Below, one piece after another: positions 54,461-62,771 of a stretch of 64,000 bases of DNA (positions within the stretch are counted from its first letter, which is position 1; each line of letters begins with the position of its first letter). The notes under the pieces were generated by a model, which made no database searches, was not told the DNA's origin, and saw only the letters and a program-made list of their open reading frames with translations. Origin of the DNA: QYQD01 sp040754095 (lineage in GTDB: Bacteria; Desulfobacterota; QYQD01); assembly GCA_040754095.1 (NCBI GenBank), contig JBFMFO010000011.1, forward strand, positions 1 through 64,000, in the 5' to 3' direction. A program made the translations under genes and the position numbers.

Positions 54461-54587
54461 GATTTTCCTTCCTTCGAGACTTTAAAAAATACTCTACATG
54501 TCATTGCGAAAGCGAAGCACACAAGAATCAGATCATTCTTTTTGATAATCCATGTAAATTTGTCTTTGTCTATGTTGCCAATGAATG

Positions 54588-57500
54588 TCAATCCTTGCCT
54601 TGCTGAGTAGTCCGTAAATACTTGGCATTGCGATAACGACCAAGAAGGCTTTGCAATTCCATCTCTTGTGAAATATTTGTCGGACCGAAAGTTGAGGTGT
54701 CAGAAGTTTTGATGTCGTTGATATTTCCTATTTTCTTAAGGCAGGCTTGTGCGAAATCCAACCACTCACTTGCAGCGGAATTTCCATTTGCAAATTGGAG
54801 CATCTGTTCAAATAAGTTGGAAACACCAGCAGAAATCTGTTCTATTTCAGAATCGAATCTACCCAATAGTTTCTCAGCAAGTTGGATCTCAAAAGGCTGA
54901 TTTTCATCTATCCGATTTCTCACAAAATGGACCGTGTTACGTATGATATTAAGGGAGCCATAAAGGCGATAGAACTCATTCTCTAAGTATGCTTCATCAA
55001 GCGAGATTTGCTCAAGGGGTGGCAAGACCTTAAATAAAGTTGCTGGTGGCTCAAGTGGCAAGAGAGCCCACTCTTTGCTCTCCGCCTTTCCTTCTATAAT
55101 TTCTTTGATTTTATCGAACGCGATTCGCCAGACATGCGAGGAATAGCGAGATCCTTTCAAAAGCGGTACGAGATAGACAAAATGACATTGATGGGGGAAC
55201 GAAGCTAATTGTTCAAGGATTAATGCAATCTCTAAGAAGACATGTTCAAAATTTACAACATCAAAGCCTAACACAAGTCCAATTAGGGGATGTTCCAAGA
55301 AAGGAGCTGTAGGATAAACAAACGAGAACCCTTGTTCCGTGAGCGGGATTAATGTCGCACAAAGAGCATCTGTAAACTGTTTTCTTTGATTATGCCGCCG
55401 TGCATCGATAGCGGACCGTAAATTGTGCACTTTACCCGATGGACGTTCGAACCAGAAATCCAATATGTCTGCGAGATATGAATAGCTTGCCGATTCCTGT
55501 TCATCAAGGTCACTCATATCAAAATATGATTGCGTTTCTGTAACTATGCTATGGAAAGCCCGATGCGCGCCAGGTATTTGCGTGACAGCATCCTTGAGAT
55601 TGTAACGCATAAGCCGACTTGATTTTTGTGCGTCATCATTTAGGTCATGTTCGGCGAACTGCATGACAAAGTTTCTCATGCTCGTTTCCCAGCCACCAAT
55701 AAGCTTCTGTTCTTCATTGAATCGTTCTGCCAACTTGACAGGTAAGTCTTTCAATCGCTGTGCCTGTTGTAATGATTTTCTCAACGAATCATTCAAAGCA
55801 TCTACTTTCGGTTGCCGACCATTAAATAACCATTTATAGAACTCAGTACATTTACTAACAAAGTCCAACAGTTCTGTCCGGAGGATAAACCATTGTTTTT
55901 GCCACTCGTAGACTGATTGGGAAGTATAATAGGCTTTAATAGCCTTCATATATATTGCGTTTTTCTCAGCATCTATTTCTAATCTGAGCGTATCATTTGA
56001 TATTGCCTTTTTTGTATCATCCACAGGTGGTTGCAGTCCAAGAAGCGAGACGTAAAGACCTTGGCTGCAATAATGCTGGTAATCGGGAAAGAACTTACGG
56101 AGATTGCGGAGTCGTTCAACAGCCTGGTCACTTGGTCTCATGTTTCCTTTTTGCTCATCAACGATGAATTCGATATAAATATCACCATTTCGTTCATTAA
56201 TCAGTAAAGTATCGCTGCTTAGCTTGAAGAAACTCATAAGCGAATCTTTTTCAGTGGCTAAAATATGGTCATAATTTTCGCGGGCATGATCATGGAGAAC
56301 TATGAGGAAATTCGCTGCTGATAGCAGGTCCGCCTTATAGATTTGATCTTGCCAGTCGCGTTCACTGAGAGTCTGTACTATTCGGTATGGGCTAATTCCA
56401 GGGAGCTGGCACCAACCCAACAAAGCGCCGATTTCTGAGAAGTCCGTTATCAGGCGATCAGCAGTGACATTATCGATGGCCATTTGCAAGAACTTGACTT
56501 CATAACGTTCATCCCATTGCCGTGGGGTGAATTGTTTTGCCAGATCGGATAACAGCGTATAATTAGGATGATCTACCCCAAAGACTCCCTTCAAATTTTC
56601 CAACAAGTTGATTGTTTGGAAAGGCAGTGTCCCTGAGCAAAGAATAAATATGCCAGGAGAGCCTATCTGATCGAATGCTGTATCAAATAAGCCCTGATGC
56701 AGGCGATAGTAAGTTACCTCGCTGGCTCTGAACAGGGCTTTGGCGATTTTGTTGATTATGCTAAGAGGTTCTTGCTGACATTTAGAAACCAATGCATCGA
56801 GTAAACAGGCATGATCTAAGCCGGAATCAGCAAATGTACTGCTGATGAAAGGTTCAAGGTTATCCGCATCAAGTATTTGGACCGATTCGATCATTGTATT
56901 TTCAACTGGAATAACACCATGCAGCAGCGGGATAAGATGCTGAGACCGCACAAAGTGCAACCCCTCGCAAACACCATCAGTAAATAGCAGATATTCTCTT
57001 TCCAGTGACCTGAGCGTTGAATCAGGATCTTGTTCAAAAGGAATATGCTGCAAAATCGACTTAATAGCTACCTTTGCACCATAAGCCTGCGCGACGCTGA
57101 CCAATCGCAATATTTGCAGCTTGGCTTGATCCTCACCAAGACGCTGCAATTGTTTCACCTGATCCTTTAGCCGATCCGCAAGCATCTGTCCGTGTGTGAC
57201 AAGGTAAGTGTATTCAATCAACAACTGACGATCCGCAACCTGTTCGTAGGCCCACTCTGCGGAAGGCACACCACTGGCTATTTTCCCTTTGCTCTGAAAC
57301 TGGGAAAAGATGTTCTGCGCTTCTTGGAGGGATAGCGTAGGTGTTACTATTTCCCATACAAATCCACTTGCATTGCCCGAGTAGCGAAACCAATCCTCTT
57401 CACGGATGGTGATCAGAAAATAGACTTCCTGACCTGCAAATTCGGCTGCCAGTTTGTGCCAAAACTGCAATCCCTCACTCACGTTGTCAATAAAGATAAG

Positions 57501-58559
57501 TATCGGTAAGCCAAGTCGCTGCCGGGCAACGACGGCCTGCTTGATCGGGCTTACCATACTCTCATCACTCAATTGTTTAATGACTAGTGCCGTTTCCGGA
57601 TGATAATGTTCGAAAGCATAACGATAGAGCAAGGTTGACTTTCCCTGACCACTTGATGCCCTGACAATACAAACGTGAGAACGCTGCAGTGCTTCGTGAA
57701 TACGAATTTCCCAATCATGTCTGCGCACATCCAGATCCGCCAGAATGTGACCAAGACGAGCATTTTTCCCTTCGTAGTAATCTTCAGGATGCTCTTCTTT
57801 CTCGAACTTGAGCCGTTCTATCCATCCATTTTGAGTGGCTGGGTTCTTTGATCCTAAATTTATTTGTTCTTGAACGAAAAGACGAATAGACTCCAGATCA
57901 ACACGCCGCACTTCTTTACGCTGGGAAGCCAGCTCAATAAAATTGCTCATCAACACGCCGAAATACAAATCGGCATTACATGTGGTTAAATCAAACGCTG
58001 TTATAATTGCATCCGTGACCTTCTTCATCAATTCTTCATCAATGATACGGACAAACGAAATGTGTCTTATCAGTTCTTTAAGATCAATACCCTGATAACC
58101 TGCACGCCTACAAAGGTCATGAAGATTACGGTTCATCTTATTGGACAGGATGTTGCGGTCACCTTTGCAGAATTTGACAAATTCATCAAGTGCACCAGTG
58201 TATCCAAAATTGGTTACAACTAACAGGGTGGCTGTCTGATCAGCCGATAAGACGGGCAGAAAGTTCTGGATAATTCCTGACCTAGCGAATCTACTCCAAT
58301 CCCAAGCTTTTTTTGAGGTTTTGACCTGAACATACTCATTGGATACATTGAATCCGGTGAACTCAATATGTTTATGGCCTTTGAGGTCCACGTCTTCAAT
58401 GCCCTCCAACTGAATGCTATCAGGTGCATCAGGCTTAAAAAGATCGAATGTTCGGTATACGGCATAAGTTAATTGATATTTGATGCCTGATATATTTGCA
58501 GCTCCGTGATAACGGCTTTCAAATAATTGATTCAGTTGGTTATCGATACTCGGTTCCAT
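54588..58559 (-). CDS. Large STAND-like NTPase with N-terminal PD-(D/E)xK-like nuclease region; putative antiphage protein
   Basis: A 1323-residue protein. Residues 1-200 resemble the Cap4/DUF4297-type nuclease: SGIKYQLTYAVYRTFDLF, then LEGIEDVDL (E52, E55, D56, D58) and NEYVQVKTS with E75, Q78 and K80 as a D/E-x-K-like site. Residues 285-460 are a P-loop domain: Walker A ASSGQGKST (301-309), Walker B LPILIFIDN (351-359) and a sensor-like FLITIREEDW (381-390), as in STAND or NACHT proteins. The rest (about 460-1323) is helical, without clear repeats, and may be the ligand sensor. The layout is that of Avs (AVAST) nucleases, but the length and the C-terminus match no Avs type I know. The gene is A/T-richer than its neighbours. 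It stands between type I restriction genes and sbcD. Confidence 0.65.
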   Translation of the reverse strand: MEPSIDNQLNQLFESRYHGAANISGIKYQLTYAVYRTFDLFKPDAPDSIQLEGIEDVDLKGHKHIEFTGFNVSNEYVQVKTSKKAWDWSRFARSGIIQNFLPVLSADQTATLLVVTNFGYTGALDEFVKFCKGDRNILSNKMNRNLHDLCRRAGYQGIDLKELIRHISFVRIIDEELMKKVTDAIITAFDLTTCNADLYFGVLMSNFIELASQRKEVRRVDLESIRLFVQEQINLGSKNPATQNGWIERLKFEKEEHPEDYYEGKNARLGHILADLDVRRHDWEIRIHEALQRSHVCIVRASSGQGKSTLLYRYAFEHYHPETALVIKQLSDESMVSPIKQAVVARQRLGLPILIFIDNVSEGLQFWHKLAAEFAGQEVYFLITIREEDWFRYSGNASGFVWEIVTPTLSLQEAQNIFSQFQSKGKIASGVPSAEWAYEQVADRQLLIEYTYLVTHGQMLADRLKDQVKQLQRLGEDQAKLQILRLVSVAQAYGAKVAIKSILQHIPFEQDPDSTLRSLEREYLLFTDGVCEGLHFVRSQHLIPLLHGVIPVENTMIESVQILDADNLEPFISSTFADSGLDHACLLDALVSKCQQEPLSIINKIAKALFRASEVTYYRLHQGLFDTAFDQIGSPGIFILCSGTLPFQTINLLENLKGVFGVDHPNYTLLSDLAKQFTPRQWDERYEVKFLQMAIDNVTADRLITDFSEIGALLGWCQLPGISPYRIVQTLSERDWQDQIYKADLLSAANFLIVLHDHARENYDHILATEKDSLMSFFKLSSDTLLINERNGDIYIEFIVDEQKGNMRPSDQAVERLRNLRKFFPDYQHYCSQGLYVSLLGLQPPVDDTKKAISNDTLRLEIDAEKNAIYMKAIKAYYTSQSVYEWQKQWFILRTELLDFVSKCTEFYKWLFNGRQPKVDALNDSLRKSLQQAQRLKDLPVKLAERFNEEQKLIGGWETSMRNFVMQFAEHDLNDDAQKSSRLMRYNLKDAVTQIPGAHRAFHSIVTETQSYFDMSDLDEQESASYSYLADILDFWFERPSGKVHNLRSAIDARRHNQRKQFTDALCATLIPLTEQGFSFVYPTAPFLEHPLIGLVLGFDVVNFEHVFLEIALILEQLASFPHQCHFVYLVPLLKGSRYSSHVWRIAFDKIKEIIEGKAESKEWALLPLEPPATLFKVLPPLEQISLDEAYLENEFYRLYGSLNIIRNTVHFVRNRIDENQPFEIQLAEKLLGRFDSEIEQISAGVSNLFEQMLQFANGNSAASEWLDFAQACLKKIGNINDIKTSDTSTFGPTNISQEMELQSLLGRYRNAKYLRTTQQGKD

Positions 58560-58874
58560 AAAGAGCCTGATATTAAAAAGTTATGAGTTAGAATGCTATT
58601 TTTTCAAATTATACTCAACTGCACATTTCAGGAAGAACGCAGCCGGATTTTCCCCGATCAGGAAATACGCTGTCAAGCATTAGCACATTTCATTAGGTAT
58701 TTAACAGGTTACTCCGGAAGTCCACACTGAACATTTGTATTTGAAATACAGGTTCTCCTATTTTTTTAGGCGGCAGGAAACTAAACGTTTAAAATAGCGC
58801 ATAGCTACCGAGGAGAACGGTTCTTCTTGCAGCACCCGCAATCATTAACTTATGACCTGAGCAGTTTTTTATAT
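58560..58874 (-). promoter_or_regulatory. Spacer with a possible promoter for the STAND gene
   Basis: 315 bp without a gene. On the minus strand a TATAAT lies at 58614-58609, about 50 bp upstream of the STAND start, in the context GAGTATAATTTGAA. A convincing -35 is not seen; TTGACA occurs at about 58678-58673 but with a wrong distance. The left part near the gene is A/T-rich. Confidence 0.3.
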
Positions 58875-59219
58875 TCATAAGCTCCTTGTCACACTTCCAT
58901 TTCGTTCCGCCAAAATCGCTTCCCACCCAGGTAGATAGGCGTTCATCAGGCTCTTGAAGAGTTTGCCGTGATTGGGAACCTGGAGGTGGAGGAGTTCATG
59001 GATGATGACGTATTCCTGAAAAACTCTCGGCTCCTGAAGAAGATCAGCGCTGAAACATATCCGTCCTTTGGCTGAGCATGACGCCCACTTTTTCTTCATG
59101 ATTTGGACTCGAATCTGCACGGGGTTCACCTTCATGATGGCAGCCCAACGGGCAATTTCGGATTTAAACTGTTCTTTCGCAGACAAGCCCTTTCCTTTGT
59201 TATTGGATGGTTGAACATG
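58875..59219 (-). CDS. YgjP-like M48/DUF45 metallopeptidase, short form
   Basis: A short (about 114 residues) zinc peptidase-like protein of the YgjP/WLM-like group often found within type I restriction loci. Visible: KKKWASCSAKGRICFSADLL and the metal motif IIHELLHLQVPNHGKLF (HExxH with the E in HELLH and a third His in NHGKLF). The start is uncertain: the ATG at 59219 lies inside the repeat element 59211-59327, and the true start could be a non-ATG codon further in. It lies in the same direction as hsdR and is separated from it only by that repeat. Its role in the system is not known. Confidence 0.7.
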   Translation of the reverse strand, partial: HVQPSNNKGKGLSAKEQFKSEIARWAAIMKVNPVQIRVQIMKKKWASCSAKGRICFSADLLQEPRVFQEYVIIHELLHLQVPNHGKLFKSLMNAYLPGWEAILAERNGSVTRSL

Positions 59220-59327
59220 CATAGCGAGCGCATTCCCCGCTGCTTGCGGCGGGGTTAGCGAGCGAATATGATGCATTTTACCTTGCATACGGAGATTCCC
59301 CGCAGCTTGCTGCGGGGAGCTTCAATC
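59211..59327. repeat. Dispersed palindromic repeat family D, copy 2
   Basis: Inverted copy of 35021-35136. Its stem CCCCGCAGC-TT-GCTGCGGGG (59298-59317) has C-G pairs where copy 1 has T-A. One end touches the hsdR stop codon at 59326-59328, and the other end reaches into the metallopeptidase start region. Confidence 0.85.
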
Positions 59328-62241
59328 ATTTACGATCCAGCCTCAAGAGTTTTTCAACAATGCCCAGCATCAAATCCTTACCGACGACGGGCAGCATCAG
59401 CTTGTACAGTTCCGCTTTGAGCTGCCTCAGTTCCGCAATGTTGTCCTTGAAATTCGGGAAGCGGAGAAATGCGTTATTGACAATCGGGGCGAGGCTATCA
59501 AACCACTTCACGTTTTCCTGTTTGAACAGCCAGTAAATTGTGAAGGTGTTTATGTCGAAACCTGTCTCTTCCTGCTGTCTCCGGGCTTCGAGAACCTCTT
59601 TGATCAGCGCCTCTATTTTCTTAAGAGCGTCAAGAGCTGTTATCTGCCGGTCATCGAAAGCCTCCTGAATGGCTTCCGCCCTTTCCCCGATGGGTTTCAG
59701 ATATGGACTTTCTTCGCCTTCATCCGTTGCCGTTTTGATGATACTGTTGATGAGATTGATGACTTTTATATTGGTCGATGCTTTGCTGTCTTTCAGCGCC
59801 TTCAAGGTCGTTTCATCGATCTTGACTGCCGGCGTTGTGGCCTCCAGGCCAAAGGTTGCGGCCTTTTCCCTGACCAGTTGCTCCGTCTTTTTTGCGATGT
59901 CACCGTAGAACCCCGTTTTTTTTCTGAAGGCATTGCGAACAATCTGGTAGAGTATCGAGAGCAGGCCAAAGTCTTCCATATGGTCCCGAAGGGCGGGGGA
60001 AGGAGATAATATCTCGTAAAGCGTTTCCAGCTCTTTAAATAACTTATAAAATTCCTCTCTCTTGCCCTGATCAACGAAGGCATCTATTGCCCTTTCGACC
60101 ATCTTATCATCTACCTTGCCGCGGGTCAGATCGAGGTACGGCCGGGCTTGTCCCTTCATCAATTCGATAAAGCGAGCGAGCAGGACATCGAGGTTGTTGA
60201 TCACCCCGCTGACGACGTCGGAATCGAAGGCCAAGGCCTTTTCCAGTTTCTCAAAGATTCCTACAAAATCAACCACCAGCCCGCAGGGTTTCTTGATGTC
60301 CCCTTCTTCCTCGTAGGGGCGGTTGACGCGCGCGATGGCCTGAAGAAGGACATGGTCGCGCATCGGTTTATCCAGATACATGCAATACAGGATAGGGGCA
60401 TCAAAGCCGGTAAGCAGCTTATCCGTTACAATGAAGATTTTTGGCAGGGCATCCGGCTTCGGGAAAAGCTTTCTGGCTTTCTTCTCCTCTTCCGCTGTCT
60501 GCTGGTGTTTGTAAACGAGGGGGTATTTTTCACTGTCATGCTGGGCGGCGGTATAAATAGCCGATGAATAGTCCGGCGGCAGGAGTTTATCGAGGGCTTC
60601 CTTGTAAAGGGCGCAGGCCTCCCGATCCACACCAACCACAAAGGCCTTATAACCCAGTGGCTCAACATTCTCACGGAAGTGCCCGGCAATGAAGGCCGCC
60701 ACCTTCTCCACACGGTCCGCCGACTTGAGAAAGGTCTTGAGCTTTACCGCCCGGTCGAGAATCTTGTTCAATTCATCGACATCGCTGACCCCTTCCGCCT
60801 CAACAAGGTCGAGAAATTCCCTTTCCAGTTCTTCTCCGGGTACACGAATTTCATTCGGGGTCAACATATAATTGAGGGGAAGCGTCGTGCCGTCTTTGAT
60901 GGATTCCGCAACGGAATATTTGTCCAGGTAACCTTTATCATCCTCTTTTCCGAAGATTTTGAAGGTTCCCTTGCCATAGGCCGTTTTGTCAATCGGCGTG
61001 CCTGTAAAACCGATAAGAGTTGCCTGCGGGAGGGCGGCGACCAGGTAGTTGCCCAGGTCTCCCCCGACAGACCGGTGCGCCTCATCCAGCATGACGATGA
61101 CGTTGGGGCGGGTGCAGATGTTCTTCGGAATCCCTTCAAACTTATGGATCATGGAAATAATCAGCCCTCTGAAGTCCGCCTTGAGGAGTTGCCTCAGGCG
61201 AACCTTGTTGTAAGCCTGTTCAATGCTGATATCATGGGACTGCATCTCGCCGAGAATCCGCTCCACCCAGCCGGAAAGTTGGCCCTCCAGCTCATTGCGG
61301 TCGATCATCAGGATAACCGTCGCCTTCCCGAAGACATCCTTTTTCTCAAGAATCTGCTGCGCCGCCGTGATCATCGTGAAGGTTTTTCCCGATCCCTGGG
61401 TATGCCATATCAGGCCGGTTTTTTTGTTTTCATCGGCGCACCGCTGAACGATTTTCTCGATAGCCCTGGTCTGATGCTGGCGCAGGATCGTTTTCTGGAG
61501 TTCATCATCCTTGACGTAGAACAGGATCCATTCCCCCAGCATCTTGAGGAAATGCTCCCGGTCAAAAAAACGCTTTACCTTCTTTTCGAAGTTTCCCTTT
61601 TCCTCATCCTTCCAGTTGAAGATGTTTTTCCGGTTCAGATTCCAGGTGGGGCCGTAGAAAAAATCAACCAGATGGGTCATATCAAAGACCTGCGGCGCCG
61701 TCAGCATTTCCGGGGTCTCCCGGTGATACCGCCGGATTTGAATGAGCGCCTCTTCCATTCCATTGGCCTTTTTCGCACTCTTGGTCTCCACGATGGCAAC
61801 GGGAATCCCGTTGATGAGAAACATGATGTCCGCGCGGTTTGTCTCACGGCCGTTTGTGTACTGCCACTCGGAGGTCACCTGAAACAGGTTACGCCCGGCG
61901 CGGGCAAAATCAATAACCGTCACGTTGCGCCGCCGCTTTTCGTTTTCATCGTAAATGGCCTGCTCCCCCCGGAGCCAGGACAGGATTTCCGCATTCCCCT
62001 CGATATTATTCCGGACGGCTTCCATGCGGTGAATAATGTCATCCACATTTTCACGGCACACCAATCCCGGATTCAGTTCAATCAGCTTTTCTTCGAGAAC
62101 CCGGTAGAACAGAGGCCCGCTTTCCCCTTTTCTAAGGGAAAGGGCCTCCTCCTGGGGGACGACTTCCCAGCCGATTTCGTCCGCATACTTAACGATCGGG
62201 TCCTGCACGGTTGGTTTTTCTGTGCCTAAAGTCGGCGTCAT
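59326..62241 (-). CDS. hsdR: Type I restriction enzyme R subunit
   Basis: The 971-residue motor and nuclease of a type I restriction system. The N-terminal PD-(D/E)xK nuclease is at about 155-180 (NRADIMFLINGIPVAIVETK). Helicase motifs are Walker A IWHTQGSGKTFTM near 282, DEAHRS (motif II) near 388, GFTGTPI near 415, and motif VI AIARVNRPYEEEG near 648. The C-terminal helical region ends LRLDRK. ATG 62241 overlaps the RhuM stop. Its stop codon abuts a repeat element, so loss of some C-terminal residues cannot be excluded. Confidence 0.95.
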   Translation of the reverse strand: MTPTLGTEKPTVQDPIVKYADEIGWEVVPQEEALSLRKGESGPLFYRVLEEKLIELNPGLVCRENVDDIIHRMEAVRNNIEGNAEILSWLRGEQAIYDENEKRRRNVTVIDFARAGRNLFQVTSEWQYTNGRETNRADIMFLINGIPVAIVETKSAKKANGMEEALIQIRRYHRETPEMLTAPQVFDMTHLVDFFYGPTWNLNRKNIFNWKDEEKGNFEKKVKRFFDREHFLKMLGEWILFYVKDDELQKTILRQHQTRAIEKIVQRCADENKKTGLIWHTQGSGKTFTMITAAQQILEKKDVFGKATVILMIDRNELEGQLSGWVERILGEMQSHDISIEQAYNKVRLRQLLKADFRGLIISMIHKFEGIPKNICTRPNVIVMLDEAHRSVGGDLGNYLVAALPQATLIGFTGTPIDKTAYGKGTFKIFGKEDDKGYLDKYSVAESIKDGTTLPLNYMLTPNEIRVPGEELEREFLDLVEAEGVSDVDELNKILDRAVKLKTFLKSADRVEKVAAFIAGHFRENVEPLGYKAFVVGVDREACALYKEALDKLLPPDYSSAIYTAAQHDSEKYPLVYKHQQTAEEEKKARKLFPKPDALPKIFIVTDKLLTGFDAPILYCMYLDKPMRDHVLLQAIARVNRPYEEEGDIKKPCGLVVDFVGIFEKLEKALAFDSDVVSGVINNLDVLLARFIELMKGQARPYLDLTRGKVDDKMVERAIDAFVDQGKREEFYKLFKELETLYEILSPSPALRDHMEDFGLLSILYQIVRNAFRKKTGFYGDIAKKTEQLVREKAATFGLEATTPAVKIDETTLKALKDSKASTNIKVINLINSIIKTATDEGEESPYLKPIGERAEAIQEAFDDRQITALDALKKIEALIKEVLEARRQQEETGFDINTFTIYWLFKQENVKWFDSLAPIVNNAFLRFPNFKDNIAELRQLKAELYKLMLPVVGKDLMLGIVEKLLRLDRK

Positions 62242-62771
62242 GATTTCGCCCTTATTGTATATTGTCCCTGTTGATCAGGTTCACTATGACCTTGACGATG
62301 ATGTCCTTGTCTTCGGGCTGGCTCCCGGCCTTCCATGACCCGCTGCATCAGGCTGACTGTCTTCTGCAATTCAAGCAGGCGGGCATTCTGTTCCTTTAGC
62401 CGCTTCTCATTGAGCGAATAGCCTTTCAGGATATGATCTTTGAGGACCTGCGTGGCCCAAATGCGGAACTGGGTGCCGCGTTTTGAGTTCACGCGGTAGC
62501 CAAGTGAAATAATGACATCCAGATTATAGTAAACTACCGGTTTATCGGAACCAGCAATGTGCATTTTTTGCACATTGCTTTTTTTATCCAATTCCCCGCT
62601 CTTGAATATACTGCTCAAGTGCTTTGTGATGACGGACCGGTCCCTGTCAAAAAGGATGGACATCTGACCTTGATTCAACCAAAGGGTCTCTCCGCTCAGG
62701 TTGACTTCCATGGCAGCCTTACCGTCCTTTGTACGATAGATGACTATTTCGCCTTTGGATTCTTCCTTCAT
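62238..62771 (-). CDS. rhuM: RhuM-like protein, probably frameshifted at its end
   Basis: A 177-residue protein of the RhuM family, frequently encoded within type I restriction operons. Typical segments are EIVIYRTKDGKAAMEVNLSG, TLWLNQGQMSILFDRDRSVI, HLSSIFKSGELDK and RGTQFRIWATQVLKDHI. The last 30 residues (after QRVMEGRE) are rich in R, Q and H and unlike the family. In the +1 frame the same DNA reads PEDKDIIVKVIVNLINRDNI and stops at a TAA just before AAGGGCG and the hsdR start. A frameshift near 62320-62355 is likely. Function is unknown. ATG 62771 overlaps the hsdS stop (ATGA). Confidence 0.8.
   Translation of the reverse strand: MKEESKGEIVIYRTKDGKAAMEVNLSGETLWLNQGQMSILFDRDRSVITKHLSSIFKSGELDKKSNVQKMHIAGSDKPVVYYNLDVIISLGYRVNSKRGTQFRIWATQVLKDHILKGYSLNEKRLKEQNARLLELQKTVSLMQRVMEGREPARRQGHHRQGHSEPDQQGQYTIRAKS

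Noticed and set aside
60679..62229. 516-codon open frame on the + strand opposite hsdR
   Set aside because: It is the antisense shadow of hsdR, whose protein has all helicase motifs; the + strand product has no family features and no ribosome binding site.
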